Assembly (NCBI RefSeq): GCF_027913035.1
Contig: NZ_CP115775.1
Location: 1,736,001-1,800,000, forward strand
Length of the DNA stretch: 64,000 nt
Source of the DNA: Paracoccus albus
GTDB taxonomy: Bacteria; Pseudomonadota; Alphaproteobacteria; Rhodobacterales; Rhodobacteraceae
Direction: 5' to 3'
Made by a program: the position numbers and the translations under genes. Position 1 is the stretch's first letter. Each line of letters opens with the position of its first letter. Positions 54,615 to 63,552 of the stretch are shown piece after piece. The notes under the pieces were generated by a model. It ran no database searches. It was not told where the DNA came from and saw only the letters and a program-made list of their open reading frames with translations.

Positions 54615-54641
54615 CATAGTTCAAACACATATTGAACTATG
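54615..54641. promoter_or_regulatory. Perfect inverted repeat, probable LysR operator
   Basis: CATAGTTCAA-N7-TTGAACTATG has 10-bp perfect arms and contains a T-N11-A core, the hallmark of LysR regulator sites. It sits between the divergent lysR-type gene (start 20 bp away) and the binding-protein gene (start 65 bp away), so both can be controlled from it. Confidence 0.8.
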
Positions 54642-54660
54642 TCAGCCATTATTGTGATTT

Positions 54661-55614
54661 ATGGACTACCCCGGACAGCGCTTTCCCTGGCAGTTTGACT
54701 GGAACCTGCTGCGGACCTTCATCGTGATCCTCGATCAGCGCAGCATCACCGGCGCGGCCAATGTTCTGGGCGTTACCCAGCCCAGCGTTTCAGCGTCGCT
54801 GAAGCGGCTGGAGGATGCGCTGCAGGTCAAGCTGATCGACCGTGGGTCGCGCCATTTTCGTGTCACGCAGGCCGGCCTTCAGCTTCAGGAGCAGGCAGGG
54901 CATATTTTCCAATCCATCAACGAGTTGCCCAACACCCTGCCCTCTCGCTCCGAGGCACTTAGCGGGACGTTAACGCTGGCGATGGCCAGCCATGTCGTAT
55001 CGCCGCATTTCGACCGCGTGCTGGCCGGTTTCGCGCAGGCGCATCCTGCGGTGAATTTCGCCTTGCCGGTCATGGCGAGTGACGAGGTCATGGCATGGGT
55101 GCGACAGGGACGCGCGACGGCGGGGCTGTGTCTGATCGAGGGTAAGCCCGCAGGGTTGGATTGCCGGCCGCTATATTACGAATATTTCGCGCTGTTCTGT
55201 GGCCGGGATCATCCGGCCTTTGGAAGAGCAGAGATCGCCCCGGATGAATGGGCAGGCTTCACCTCGGTCTGTTTCCAGACAGAGACACGCGATGGTTCGC
55301 TGCGCCGGGTGCGAGAGATGCGCGACCGGATCGGGCTGACCCTGCATCCGCGTGGCATGTCCTCCAGCCTGCATGAGGTGCGGCGAATGATATGCGCGGG
55401 AGTGGGCGTCGGGGCGCTGCCGATCCATGCGGTGGCCGAGGATGTGCGGCAGGGCCGCCTGTGGCAGATGAATGCGCCGGTCCCGCCAGCACGGATCGCC
55501 GTCTATCTTGTGACCCGGCAGGGTGCGGCCCAGGGCGGTGCGGCATCGGCCTTCCTTGCGGCGCTGAACCGGATGCGCGAAGAGACCGCTGAGACAGAGC
55601 TTGATTATGCCTGA
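54661..55614 (+). CDS. LysR family transcriptional regulator
   Basis: A 317-residue regulator. The N-terminal helix-turn-helix (residues about 16-72) shows the pattern SITGAANVLGVTQPSVSASLKRLE, and the C-terminal periplasmic-binding-like effector domain begins near residue 95 (LSGTLTLAMASHV). It divergently faces the ABC/catabolic operon and precedes the amidohydrolase gene. It probably senses the imported compound or an intermediate. Confidence 0.93.
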   Translation: MDYPGQRFPWQFDWNLLRTFIVILDQRSITGAANVLGVTQPSVSASLKRLEDALQVKLIDRGSRHFRVTQAGLQLQEQAGHIFQSINELPNTLPSRSEALSGTLTLAMASHVVSPHFDRVLAGFAQAHPAVNFALPVMASDEVMAWVRQGRATAGLCLIEGKPAGLDCRPLYYEYFALFCGRDHPAFGRAEIAPDEWAGFTSVCFQTETRDGSLRRVREMRDRIGLTLHPRGMSSSLHEVRRMICAGVGVGALPIHAVAEDVRQGRLWQMNAPVPPARIAVYLVTRQGAAQGGAASAFLAALNRMREETAETELDYA

Positions 55615-55668
55615 ACGTGCGATCCGACCGCAATCGTCACCGCCGGCACGAACTGGAGAAGGTTTCGG

Positions 55669-57294
55669 ATGAGCAGCTATCAAAACGCCGATCTGGTTTT
55701 GTTCAACGCCGAGATCTGGCCGGGTTTCGGCATGGCCCCGGCTCAGGCCATCGCCCTTAGCGGCAATCGTGTGCAGGCGCTTGGCACGACGGAGGATATG
55801 CTTGCGCTTGCGGGGCCAGCGACAAGGCGCGTCGATCTGGGCGGGCGTTTTGTCATGCCGGGGCTGAACGATGCCCATCTGCACCTGATCCAGACCGGGT
55901 TGCGGCTGGCCGAAGTCGATGTCTCGCCCGAAGCCGCACCGACGCGTCACGCGATGCTGGATGCGCTGCGTCATCGCGCCGCGCAGACGCCAAAGGGGGA
56001 TTGGGTGCTTGCGCAGGGTTTCGATCAGACGCGCTATCCCGACCACCGGATGCCCACGCTGGCCGAGCTTGACGCCGCCCTGCCCGATCATCCGCTGGCG
56101 CTGACCCGCGCCTGCCTGCATATCGTGCTGGTCAATTCACGTGCCTTCGAACGGGCCGGGATTACCAGTGAAACCCCCGATCCGGATGGCGGGCTGATCG
56201 AAAGAGCGGACGGACGACTGACCGGCCTGATCGCCGAAAATGCGATTGGGCTGATCGCAGCGGCACAGCCGCGCCCCGGTTACGATGACCTCGGCAAGGC
56301 GATTACAGATGCCGGACGGTTGCTGAACGCCTATGGTATCACATCCTGCATGGATGCGGCTGTCGGGCTGACCGCCGGGATGGACGAAATCCATGCGCTT
56401 CAGCAGGCCGAGGCCGATGGCAGTCTGCTGGTGCGGGTCTGGGCGACTCTGCTGGGTGATCCCGGCCGCTCCATCGTCGAGGCTTGCCATGCAAGGGGGC
56501 TCGTCACCGGGCAGGGCAGCGATATGCTGCGTATTGGCGGGGTGAAGCTGTTTCTTGACGGCTCTGCCGGGGGACGCACGGCATGGATGAAGGAAGCCTA
56601 TGCCGGTCAGCCCGAGAATTTCGGTTTGCAGATGCTGTCGGATGACAGGCTGCATCGGCTGGTGCAGCGATATACCGGCATGGGCTATACGATGGTCTGC
56701 CATGCCATTGGCGACGCCGCAATTGATCAGCTTGTCACAGCATATGAGGCAGTCCAGCCAAGTGATCCCAGCCAGCGACGCCGCCACCGGGTCGAACATT
56801 GCGGCTATGTCAGCGACGCGATGAACCAGCGGATGCGGTCCGCCGGTATTCTGCCCGCGCCGCAGCAGGCTTTTATTCATAATTTCGGGGATGCCTATAT
56901 CGAGACGCTTGGCCCGTCGCGCGGGCTGCGATCATATCCCATCGGAACATGGTCGCTGCTTGGCATGAAGCCATCGACCGGCAGCGATTCCCCGGTCTGC
57001 GATCCGGCACCCATGCCGAACATTCACGCGATGATCACCCGGCAGACGGTCAACGGCACCGTCATGGACGCCAGTGAGCGGTTGAGCAATGAAGAGGCAC
57101 TGCGGGCCTATACCGAATACGGTGCCTATTCACAGGGTGCAGAGGCGGAAAAGGGAAAGCTGCTGCCCGGAATGCTGGCAGATCTTGCCGTGTTCGACCG
57201 CAACCTGCTGAGTGCGGGGCCAAATGAGATCCTGCATCGCAGCCGTTGCGAGATGACGGTTCTGGGCGGAAAGATCGTTCACGACTTTCTTTAA
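55669..57294 (+). CDS. YtcJ-like amidohydrolase
   Basis: A 541-residue metal-dependent amidohydrolase (amidohydrolase_3). The metal-binding HLH is in PGLNDAHLHL near residue 64-73. Further motifs are KLFLDGSAGGRTA near 292-304, HAIGDAAID near 345 and the SDSPVCDPAP region near 443. Members include N-substituted formamide deformylase and 5'-type exo-amidases; the substrate here is unknown. It follows the LysR gene by 54 bp, on the other arm of the cluster, and its 3' end overlaps that of nnrS by 4 bp. GGAGAAGG precedes the ATG. Confidence 0.88.
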   Translation: MSSYQNADLVLFNAEIWPGFGMAPAQAIALSGNRVQALGTTEDMLALAGPATRRVDLGGRFVMPGLNDAHLHLIQTGLRLAEVDVSPEAAPTRHAMLDALRHRAAQTPKGDWVLAQGFDQTRYPDHRMPTLAELDAALPDHPLALTRACLHIVLVNSRAFERAGITSETPDPDGGLIERADGRLTGLIAENAIGLIAAAQPRPGYDDLGKAITDAGRLLNAYGITSCMDAAVGLTAGMDEIHALQQAEADGSLLVRVWATLLGDPGRSIVEACHARGLVTGQGSDMLRIGGVKLFLDGSAGGRTAWMKEAYAGQPENFGLQMLSDDRLHRLVQRYTGMGYTMVCHAIGDAAIDQLVTAYEAVQPSDPSQRRRHRVEHCGYVSDAMNQRMRSAGILPAPQQAFIHNFGDAYIETLGPSRGLRSYPIGTWSLLGMKPSTGSDSPVCDPAPMPNIHAMITRQTVNGTVMDASERLSNEEALRAYTEYGAYSQGAEAEKGKLLPGMLADLAVFDRNLLSAGPNEILHRSRCEMTVLGGKIVHDFL

Positions 57295-58496
57295 GCCTCT
57301 GCTGCACGTGCAGGGCGCCTGACATGCAGCAGCATCGGGGCATTTTCCACAACGAATAACCCGAACGCCGCGATCCACAGGATACCGGCCGCCTCCATCA
57401 TCGCGATCATGCCGCTGAGGTCTGCGACAGGCCGCAGGAGAGCCGCGGCAAAAAGGCACAGATAGGCGGCGATGGTCATCCGCGACGCACTCAGCGAGCG
57501 CCCGGTATGGCCGCGCGTGGCCCGCGACATCACCGCCAGCATCATCGTCGCAATCACGCCCACCGTAAGAAGATGCAGCGACGAAGTCTCTGAAACAGCC
57601 CCGAGTGCTGTCGCAGCGATGGCCAGCAAGCCCAGCGGGACGAAACAATATGACAGGTGCAGAACAAGAAGCAGCCATTCCTGCCCGACCAGCCAGCCAC
57701 GCCAGCGTGCGAGCCTGACGGCGTTCAGCATTGCTGCCGCGGATGACAGGGCCGCGGTGACAGGCGAAAACGGCAGCGCCACCCAGAAAAGCAGCGCGAT
57801 TGCCGAGACAGCAATGGTGCCTAGATCGAACCGGCCAAAGGGGACCGGAAGCGCCTGCGAGCCACGCTGGCTCAGCCAGTTGCGGGTGAAGCTGGGAATG
57901 ATCCGGCCACCGATGATTGTCACCAGAACAACATAGCCCGCGACAGCAAAATGCAGCCAGGTCCGGGCATTGCCTGCAGTCAACATGGCAAGGTGAAAAC
58001 CGAGATTCCCCGCCGTGACGACCGCCACGCCGGCAAGCACCATGAGGTTCTGCCATTTGCGGCCCCCGATGATCTCCCTTGCGCAAAGCCAAATCAGCAC
58101 CGGCAGAAAAGCGGCATCCAGCAGCGCGGCGAGCCCGATACCTATCAGACCGGCCAAAAGCATACCAATGCGCCCGATCAGCCAGAGCGCAAACAGCGCG
58201 ATCAGCGGACCGCCCGAAACCGGCAGACGACCCGTCCAGTTCGGGATCGCCGTCAGCAGAAACCCGGCCAGAACAGCCGGTGCAAAGCCGAATGTCATCT
58301 CATGCGCGTGCCAGAGCGAGCCGCCGTAATCACCGCCAATCGCGACACCGTGGGCAAGCGCCGCTATCCACAGCGCCATGCTGACAATCGCCCAGACGGC
58401 CCCACCCAGAAAGAACGGTCTGAAGCCGTAAGACCAGAGCGCCGCCCCGTCCTGTTTCAGACCACGCGGGGTTCGCGGACGTTTCGGCTGTTGCAT
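57291..58496 (-). CDS. nnrS: NnrS family membrane protein
   Basis: A 401-residue, 12-TM heme-copper membrane protein that alleviates nitrosative stress during denitrification. The family motif LWHAHEMTFGFAPAVLAGF near 61-79 and the TAIPNWTG segment are visible; conserved His residues bind heme/Cu. The start at 58496 has AAGGAG 6 nt upstream. It is divergent from nirK. Confidence 0.92.
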   Translation of the reverse strand: MQQPKRPRTPRGLKQDGAALWSYGFRPFFLGGAVWAIVSMALWIAALAHGVAIGGDYGGSLWHAHEMTFGFAPAVLAGFLLTAIPNWTGRLPVSGGPLIALFALWLIGRIGMLLAGLIGIGLAALLDAAFLPVLIWLCAREIIGGRKWQNLMVLAGVAVVTAGNLGFHLAMLTAGNARTWLHFAVAGYVVLVTIIGGRIIPSFTRNWLSQRGSQALPVPFGRFDLGTIAVSAIALLFWVALPFSPVTAALSSAAAMLNAVRLARWRGWLVGQEWLLLVLHLSYCFVPLGLLAIAATALGAVSETSSLHLLTVGVIATMMLAVMSRATRGHTGRSLSASRMTIAAYLCLFAAALLRPVADLSGMIAMMEAAGILWIAAFGLFVVENAPMLLHVRRPARAAEA

Positions 58497-58595
58497 CACG
58501 GGCTCCTTCATTCTGTTGCAGCCTTCCCGGACAGCCCGGAAAAAAGGCTGCTCTGTGGCCTGCGGCAAGCAAAACGCCGATTTAGCTGTCGATCC

Positions 58596-58609
58596 TTGAC
58601 ATGGCGCAA
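58596..58609. promoter_or_regulatory. FNR/NnrR-type box between nnrS and nirK
   Basis: TTGAC-ATGG-CGCAA fits the TTGxx-N4-xxCAA pattern bound by FNR/NnrR regulators. Its centre (58602.5) is about 40 bp upstream of a likely start, because the sequence GATAAT lies at 58630-58635. That is the usual -41.5 arrangement for activation of nirK. It is also about 100 bp from the nnrS start and could serve both genes. Confidence 0.65.
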
Positions 58610-58629
58610 CGATGGGGGGTCGCAAGGCG

Positions 58630-58635
58630 GATAAT
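58630..58635 (+). promoter_or_regulatory. nirK -10 element
   Basis: GATAAT lies 20 bp after the FNR/NnrR-type box, giving a transcription start at about 58642 and a 60-nt leader to the nirK ATG. Confidence 0.5.
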
Positions 58636-58704
58636 TTCGCCTCAACCGGACGACAACCGGCCGGAAGCCTTTGCATTGCTAGAGCAAAAGAAAGAGGAAG
58701 ATTA

Positions 58705-59835
58705 ATGACATCCATTCCGTTCAGCCGCCGCACATTACTTGCCGGTGCCGCAATCGCAGGCGCCATGACCCAGCTGCGCACTGCCGCGGCGCAATCGACC
58801 GAGGTTCTGACCCCTGCCGAGCCGGTCGATATCGACAGCCTGCCGCGACAGAAGGTGCAACTGGTCGATCCGCCCTTCGTGCATGAGCACGAGCAGGTCG
58901 CGACGGGCGGTCCGAAAGTCGTCGAATTCGAAATGGACATTATCGAAACGAAAATCACGCTGGACGACAGCGGGGCGGAATACTGGGCCTCGACCTTCAA
59001 CGGGACGGTGCCCGGACCGCTGATGGTCGTGCATGAGGGTGACTATGTCGAACTGACACTGATCAACCCAGATACGAACGAACTGATGCACAATATCGAC
59101 TTCCACAGCTCGACCGGCGCATTGGGTGGTGGGGACCTGACGCAGGTCAGCCCCGGCGAGAAATGCGTGTTGCGTTGGAAGGCAACAAAGCCGGGGGTGT
59201 TTGTCTATCACTGTGCCCCGCCCGGTATGGTCGCTTGGCATGTCGTCTCTGGCATGAACGGCGCGATCATGGTCCTGCCGCGTGACGGGCTGAAGGGCGG
59301 CGACGGAGAGGCGGTGACCTATGACAAGGTCTATTATATCGGCGAGCAGGATTTCTATGTTCCGCGCGATGAGGAAGGCAATTGGAAAACCTATGAAACC
59401 CCCGGCGAAAGCTACGAAGACACACGAGAGGTGATGCGCACCCTGACACCCACTCATGTCGTGTTCAACGGTGCAGTCGGTGCGCTGACCGGCGACAATG
59501 CGATGACTGCTCATGTCGGCGAAACGGTTGCCTTCGTTCATTCGCAGGCCAATCGCGACACGCGCCCGCACCTGATCGGCGGGCATGGCAACTATGTCTG
59601 GGCGACGGGCAAGTTCAACAACCCGCCCGAAGTGGGTCTGGAAACCTGGTTCATTCCGGGCGGGGCGGCCGGCCTGATGGTCTATACCTTCGAGCAGCCG
59701 GGCGTATACGCCTATGTGAACCACAACCTCATCGAAGCCTTCGAACTGGGCGCGGCCGCGCATGTCGTCGTCGAGGGTGAGTGGAACGACGACCTGATGA
59801 TGCAGGTCGTGCCGCCAAGTCCCATCGACGCCTGA
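58705..59835 (+). CDS. nirK: Copper-containing nitrite reductase NirK
   Basis: A 376-residue periplasmic enzyme that reduces nitrite to NO. The N-terminus is a twin-arginine signal ([10 protein letters not shown]). Type-1 copper ligands are His129, Cys170, His179 and Met184; type-2 ligands are His134, His169 and His340; the catalytic pair is Asp132 and His289. All are present, in [45 protein letters not shown] and [10 protein letters not shown]. The start at 58705 has GAGG upstream. It is followed by nirV. Confidence 0.97.
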   Translation: MTSIPFSRRTLLAGAAIAGAMTQLRTAAAQSTEVLTPAEPVDIDSLPRQKVQLVDPPFVHEHEQVATGGPKVVEFEMDIIETKITLDDSGAEYWASTFNGTVPGPLMVVHEGDYVELTLINPDTNELMHNIDFHSSTGALGGGDLTQVSPGEKCVLRWKATKPGVFVYHCAPPGMVAWHVVSGMNGAIMVLPRDGLKGGDGEAVTYDKVYYIGEQDFYVPRDEEGNWKTYETPGESYEDTREVMRTLTPTHVVFNGAVGALTGDNAMTAHVGETVAFVHSQANRDTRPHLIGGHGNYVWATGKFNNPPEVGLETWFIPGGAAGLMVYTFEQPGVYAYVNHNLIEAFELGAAAHVVVEGEWNDDLMMQVVPPSPIDA

Positions 59836-59912
59836 CAGACAAGACGACGCGCCGCATGGGGGTTTCCTTGCGGCGCGGCCCCTCCCCAATGTTCCGAGAT
59901 GGAGGATTTGAG

Positions 59913-60728
59913 GTGAATACGCCGTTCCTGATTGCGTCTGCCGCTGCGGTAGCAGTTGGGCTGACACAGTTGGCGGGCTCGGACGCTGCGCGTGGTACTG
60001 CCCTGCCCGATATTCCGGACATGATCCGGCTGGAACCTGCGCCTTTCGAACACCGCATCGACGGCGACTGGCGGCGCGACGGCTTGTCCGTTGATGCGCC
60101 GATCCACACTGTCGCTATCGCCGCACCGATAGAGATCATGGCGGTGCCGGTCAGCACCGGCCAATGGCTCGCCTGCGTGGCGGATGAGGTTTGCACCTTG
60201 CATGATGGTCAGTCTGACCTGCCGGATCTGCCTGTTGTCGGCGTCAGCTGGAACGACGCTCATATTTACGCCGCATGGTTATCGCAAAGGACCGGCGAAC
60301 GATGGCGGCTGCCGACGGATGTTGAATGGGCCCATGCAGCAGCCGAATTGTTCCGAGACGACGCAATCGGCGTGCAAAGCGACCCGCACAATCCGGCCGT
60401 TCTGTGGCTGGCCGAATATGCTGCGGAAACCGCTCGGCAACGCGATTTGGATCGTGAGGTCCGGCCCGTTGGCAGCCTGAATGTAAATTCTCTTGGGGTG
60501 CGCGATATCGGCGGCGCCGTCTGGGAATGGACATCGACATGTCTGCGCCGTGGCGAGATCGACGGCGAAGGTCGTATTGTCCGCGAAGCCGACAGTTGCG
60601 GTATCTATATCGCCGAAGGGTTACACCGCGCGGCGATTACCGATTTCATTCGTGACCCGCAAGCGGGCGGCTGCTCTGTCGGGGTGCCGCCGGCCAATCT
60701 GGGCTTTCGACTCGTCCGTGAACTTTGA
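59913..60728 (+). CDS. nirV: NirV, SUMF1/FGE-sulfatase-type domain protein
   Basis: A 271-residue protein with an N-terminal signal-like helix (residues about 4-27) and a formylglycine-generating-enzyme-like domain: VGVSWNDAHIYAAWLSQRTG near 108-127, RWRLPTDVEWAHAA near 129-142, GGAVWEWTS near 201-209 and the final NLGFRLVREL. NirV follows nirK in Rhodobacter; its role is unsettled. The GTG start at 59913 was chosen because GGAGG lies 7 nt before it; an upstream ATG at 59889 is also in frame. Confidence 0.88.
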   Translation: MNTPFLIASAAAVAVGLTQLAGSDAARGTALPDIPDMIRLEPAPFEHRIDGDWRRDGLSVDAPIHTVAIAAPIEIMAVPVSTGQWLACVADEVCTLHDGQSDLPDLPVVGVSWNDAHIYAAWLSQRTGERWRLPTDVEWAHAAAELFRDDAIGVQSDPHNPAVLWLAEYAAETARQRDLDREVRPVGSLNVNSLGVRDIGGAVWEWTSTCLRRGEIDGEGRIVREADSCGIYIAEGLHRAAITDFIRDPQAGGCSVGVPPANLGFRLVREL

Positions 60729-60839
60729 CTGCACCGCCACGCCGGTTATCGGGTGGCTGTTTATCGGTGGTCGCCAGGGTCGACCGTCACTGACGCAGGT
60801 GGTCTTGGGCTGGTCACCGATCAAGATCAGCTTGTCGGA

Positions 60840-61085
60840 TCATCCTGACGTCAATGCGCAGAGCAGACATATCGCAAGCAGCCAGAGGCCGAGCGGAAAG
60901 GTAAAAGCGCCCAGCCAGCCCGGCGCCGCGTCGAGATGAAGGAACCGGCCCAAGGTCAGCCGGGCCTTCAGCCATCCCAGAAACAGCAGCCCAAACACGA
61001 CGGCGATGCCCGAAAATCCCGAAAACAGTGCCGTTGCGCCGGTAAGCGCAATCAGAAGCAGCCATGTCCGGGTCAGCCTGTCCAT
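60840..61085 (-). CDS. norF: NorF, small nitric oxide reductase accessory membrane protein
   Basis: An 81-residue protein with three hydrophobic segments, resembling COX4-like NorF. It lies 5 bp after norE in the usual norC-B-Q-D-E-F order, which is the main support. NorF is needed for full NO reductase activity in Paracoccus. Confidence 0.82.
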   Translation of the reverse strand: MDRLTRTWLLLIALTGATALFSGFSGIAVVFGLLFLGWLKARLTLGRFLHLDAAPGWLGAFTFPLGLWLLAICLLCALTSG

Positions 61086-61090
61086 CGCCC

Positions 61091-61630
61091 CTACCAGATC
61101 AGATAAATCACTGGCAGAATCAAAACCCAGACCAGATCGACCATATGCCAGAACATCGCGCCCGCCTGCACAGAATCGGCATCCACCCTGATCGCGACAA
61201 GCCCAAGAACCGCCACGCCCGCGATGACATGTGCGGCGTGAAATCCGGTCAGCAGGAAATAGAAGGTGAAAAAGGGATGGGTCTCCAGCCCGATTCCAAG
61301 GCTGAAATCATGGCTGTATTCAAGCGCCTTTACCCCCAGAAAAAACAACCCGCCCATTGCCGCCAGCATCAGATCCATGCGGGCAGCACAACGTCTGCCC
61401 ATTGCGGCATTGTGCTCTGCCCGTGCGGCGAACAGGCCGGACGTGACCAGAACGACCGTATTCAGCGCCGCCAGCCGCCCGTCGATCTGAGACTGTGCAG
61501 CCGCGAAACCCTGCGGATCCATAACGCCCTGCACGACCATGACCGATATGCCGGCGGCAAATATCAGGACCTCCGAGACGATCAGAATCCAGAGGATCAA
61601 TTCGCCGGGCAGGTCGTCGATGCGCATCAC
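61091..61630 (-). CDS. norE: NorE, cytochrome c oxidase subunit III-like protein
   Basis: A 179-residue protein with five TM helices and COX3-family features: the GxxAARAEHNAA segment, KALEYSHDF near 100-108, GFHAAHVIAGV near 127-137 and a final WHMVDLVWV. It supports NO reductase activity; the mechanism is unknown. Its start overlaps the norD stop (ATGA). Confidence 0.9.
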   Translation of the reverse strand: MMRIDDLPGELILWILIVSEVLIFAAGISVMVVQGVMDPQGFAAAQSQIDGRLAALNTVVLVTSGLFAARAEHNAAMGRRCAARMDLMLAAMGGLFFLGVKALEYSHDFSLGIGLETHPFFTFYFLLTGFHAAHVIAGVAVLGLVAIRVDADSVQAGAMFWHMVDLVWVLILPVIYLIW

Positions 61631-63549
61631 CGCACCAATTGCCGATAGATTTCCGGCAGGGCGGTGATCAGCCGGTCGGGCTCTCGGATCACCTGAAAGC
61701 CGCCTTGCCCGAAGATGCGCGGAAACCAGTTCTTCGGCTCTCGTTCGATTGTGATACCGAAAACGGCGTGCCCCGCCCGCCGCGCCTCTCGCACAGCCAT
61801 CGCGCTGTCCTCGATGCCGTGGCGCCCCTCGTAATGATCCAGATCGTTGGGCTTGCCGTCGGTGATGATGATCAGCAGGCGGCGCGATTTGGCTTCCTGT
61901 GACAGACCGTGGGCAGCGTGGCGGATCGCGGCACCCAGACGCGTATAAAAACCGGGGCGAAGCGCATGAATGCGTGCTTCGATCCTGTGCCCCATTCTTT
62001 CGTCGAAATGCTTGCAGTCGTGTATCCAGACACGGTCGCGACGAAGCGATGAGAAACCCTGAATGGCAAAACGGTCCCCGCAGGCTTCCAGCCCCCAGGC
62101 AAGTGCTGTCAGCGCTTCGCGCGCGATGTCGATGACCGGACGTCCTGTGACTGCGCTTTCGGTCGATCGGGACACATCAAGCAGCACCGAGACAGCCAGA
62201 TCGCGCTGCTCTGGCCGGGACTGCGTCCAGATCCGGTCCGAGCCTGCGCCGGTCGCCCGAAGATCGGCGACAGAGCGAAGCGTTGCGTCAAGATCCAGAT
62301 CGTCCCCATCGGGCTGAGCGTGTCGCCTGACCCGAGCGGGGCGCAGAGCCTCGAACTGACGCTTGACGGCCTGAATACGCCGACATGCTGCGCTGTCGCT
62401 CACCCCTGCGAATTCCGGCGAAGGTTCGACCGGCGCGGCCAGAACACGGCAATGATCGGGCAGGTATGCACCGGCCTTGGAGTCCCATTCCGGGTAGACG
62501 AAGCTGCCTGCTATACGCTCTCGGTCCACATCCTCTGGCGAGAGGTCCAGATGCAGCTTCAGCTTTGTCGCCGGGGCTTTCGAAATCTGGACAAGGACGA
62601 TTTCCTCATGATCCGCTGCCGCCTTTTTCGCATTGTCGAGATCGTCATCCTCGACGCGCCTGTTGATGTTCATCATCTCTGCCCAGCTCAGCAGAGCCTC
62701 AAATTTGTACAGAATAATGCTGTCCTTGCGCTCGATCTGGTCAGCTTTCATCCGCCTTGATTTGCGCGCTGTGCCATCGCCCGCCTCTTCCGCGGCACCC
62801 GTTGTTGCGACCGTTTCCACTTCGGTCGCGGTGCCAGAGGTCACTTGGCGCAGGTCGGGCCACATGGGCACCGGCAGGACGGGGCGATAACCTTTGGGTG
62901 CGCACCACCCGGCTGGCGGGTCGGCGAATGCAGCCAAAAGCGATGGCTGTGGCATGACCGGATCGCCCAGCAAGTGGCGGGTCAGCAGTTCCACCTGTGC
63001 CTCTGTCCCGCGCAGCTGCGGGGTTCTGCGCAGATGCAGGTGCGCGGCCGCAAGCCGGCGCCATAACGCGCGCAGACCAGGTGCCGCCGCAAGCGTGGCG
63101 CGGGTCATGGTGATGCCTGCACTGATCGTGGCAAGATCGGCAAGCAGCGGATCGTTTGGCACCGTTGCCGCGGGCGCATTGGCAGCACATGCCGCCAACC
63201 AGAGGTAGAGCCCTTCGTTATCCTCGCGCTGTGGAAAGACAGCCAGTTCAGCGGGCAGCCGAAGGCAATGACCGTCAAAGCTGGACCGGGCTGCATAATC
63301 GGCATCAAAGGCCAGTTTGCGCCGCAGAGATATCCGGTTCCGGCCGGCAACATCGGCGACAGGTTTCAGTTCGACATCCTGCCCCCCGCCGAGGCCGCGA
63401 AACAGCACGGCTGCCCTGCCCTGCATCGCATCGAACCCGACCGCCGCATCCGCAAAGCGCGGTGGCGGGTCCATCCGGGACGCAAGCAAATGCCAGATTT
63501 TTCCGACTGTTTCCTCTGGCTCCCACGGGGCAAGGTCAAGTTCGGACAT
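61627..63549 (-). CDS. norD: NorD, VWA-domain nitric oxide reductase activation protein
   Basis: A 640-residue cytoplasmic protein. The C-terminal von Willebrand A domain (about 450-640) has the MIDAS motif DVSRSTES and TDGKPND; the N-terminal part is unique to NorD/CbbO-type proteins. With the AAA+ ATPase NorQ it inserts the non-heme iron or otherwise activates NorCB. It lies 3 bp after norQ. Its length is typical of NorD. Confidence 0.92.
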   Translation of the reverse strand: MSELDLAPWEPEETVGKIWHLLASRMDPPPRFADAAVGFDAMQGRAAVLFRGLGGGQDVELKPVADVAGRNRISLRRKLAFDADYAARSSFDGHCLRLPAELAVFPQREDNEGLYLWLAACAANAPAATVPNDPLLADLATISAGITMTRATLAAAPGLRALWRRLAAAHLHLRRTPQLRGTEAQVELLTRHLLGDPVMPQPSLLAAFADPPAGWCAPKGYRPVLPVPMWPDLRQVTSGTATEVETVATTGAAEEAGDGTARKSRRMKADQIERKDSIILYKFEALLSWAEMMNINRRVEDDDLDNAKKAAADHEEIVLVQISKAPATKLKLHLDLSPEDVDRERIAGSFVYPEWDSKAGAYLPDHCRVLAAPVEPSPEFAGVSDSAACRRIQAVKRQFEALRPARVRRHAQPDGDDLDLDATLRSVADLRATGAGSDRIWTQSRPEQRDLAVSVLLDVSRSTESAVTGRPVIDIAREALTALAWGLEACGDRFAIQGFSSLRRDRVWIHDCKHFDERMGHRIEARIHALRPGFYTRLGAAIRHAAHGLSQEAKSRRLLIIITDGKPNDLDHYEGRHGIEDSAMAVREARRAGHAVFGITIEREPKNWFPRIFGQGGFQVIREPDRLITALPEIYRQLVR

Positions 63550-63552
63550 CGA

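Noticed and set aside
58735..59967. Minus-strand open frame of about 410 codons opposite nirK
   Set aside because: No family signature, and nirK is complete with every copper ligand in place.
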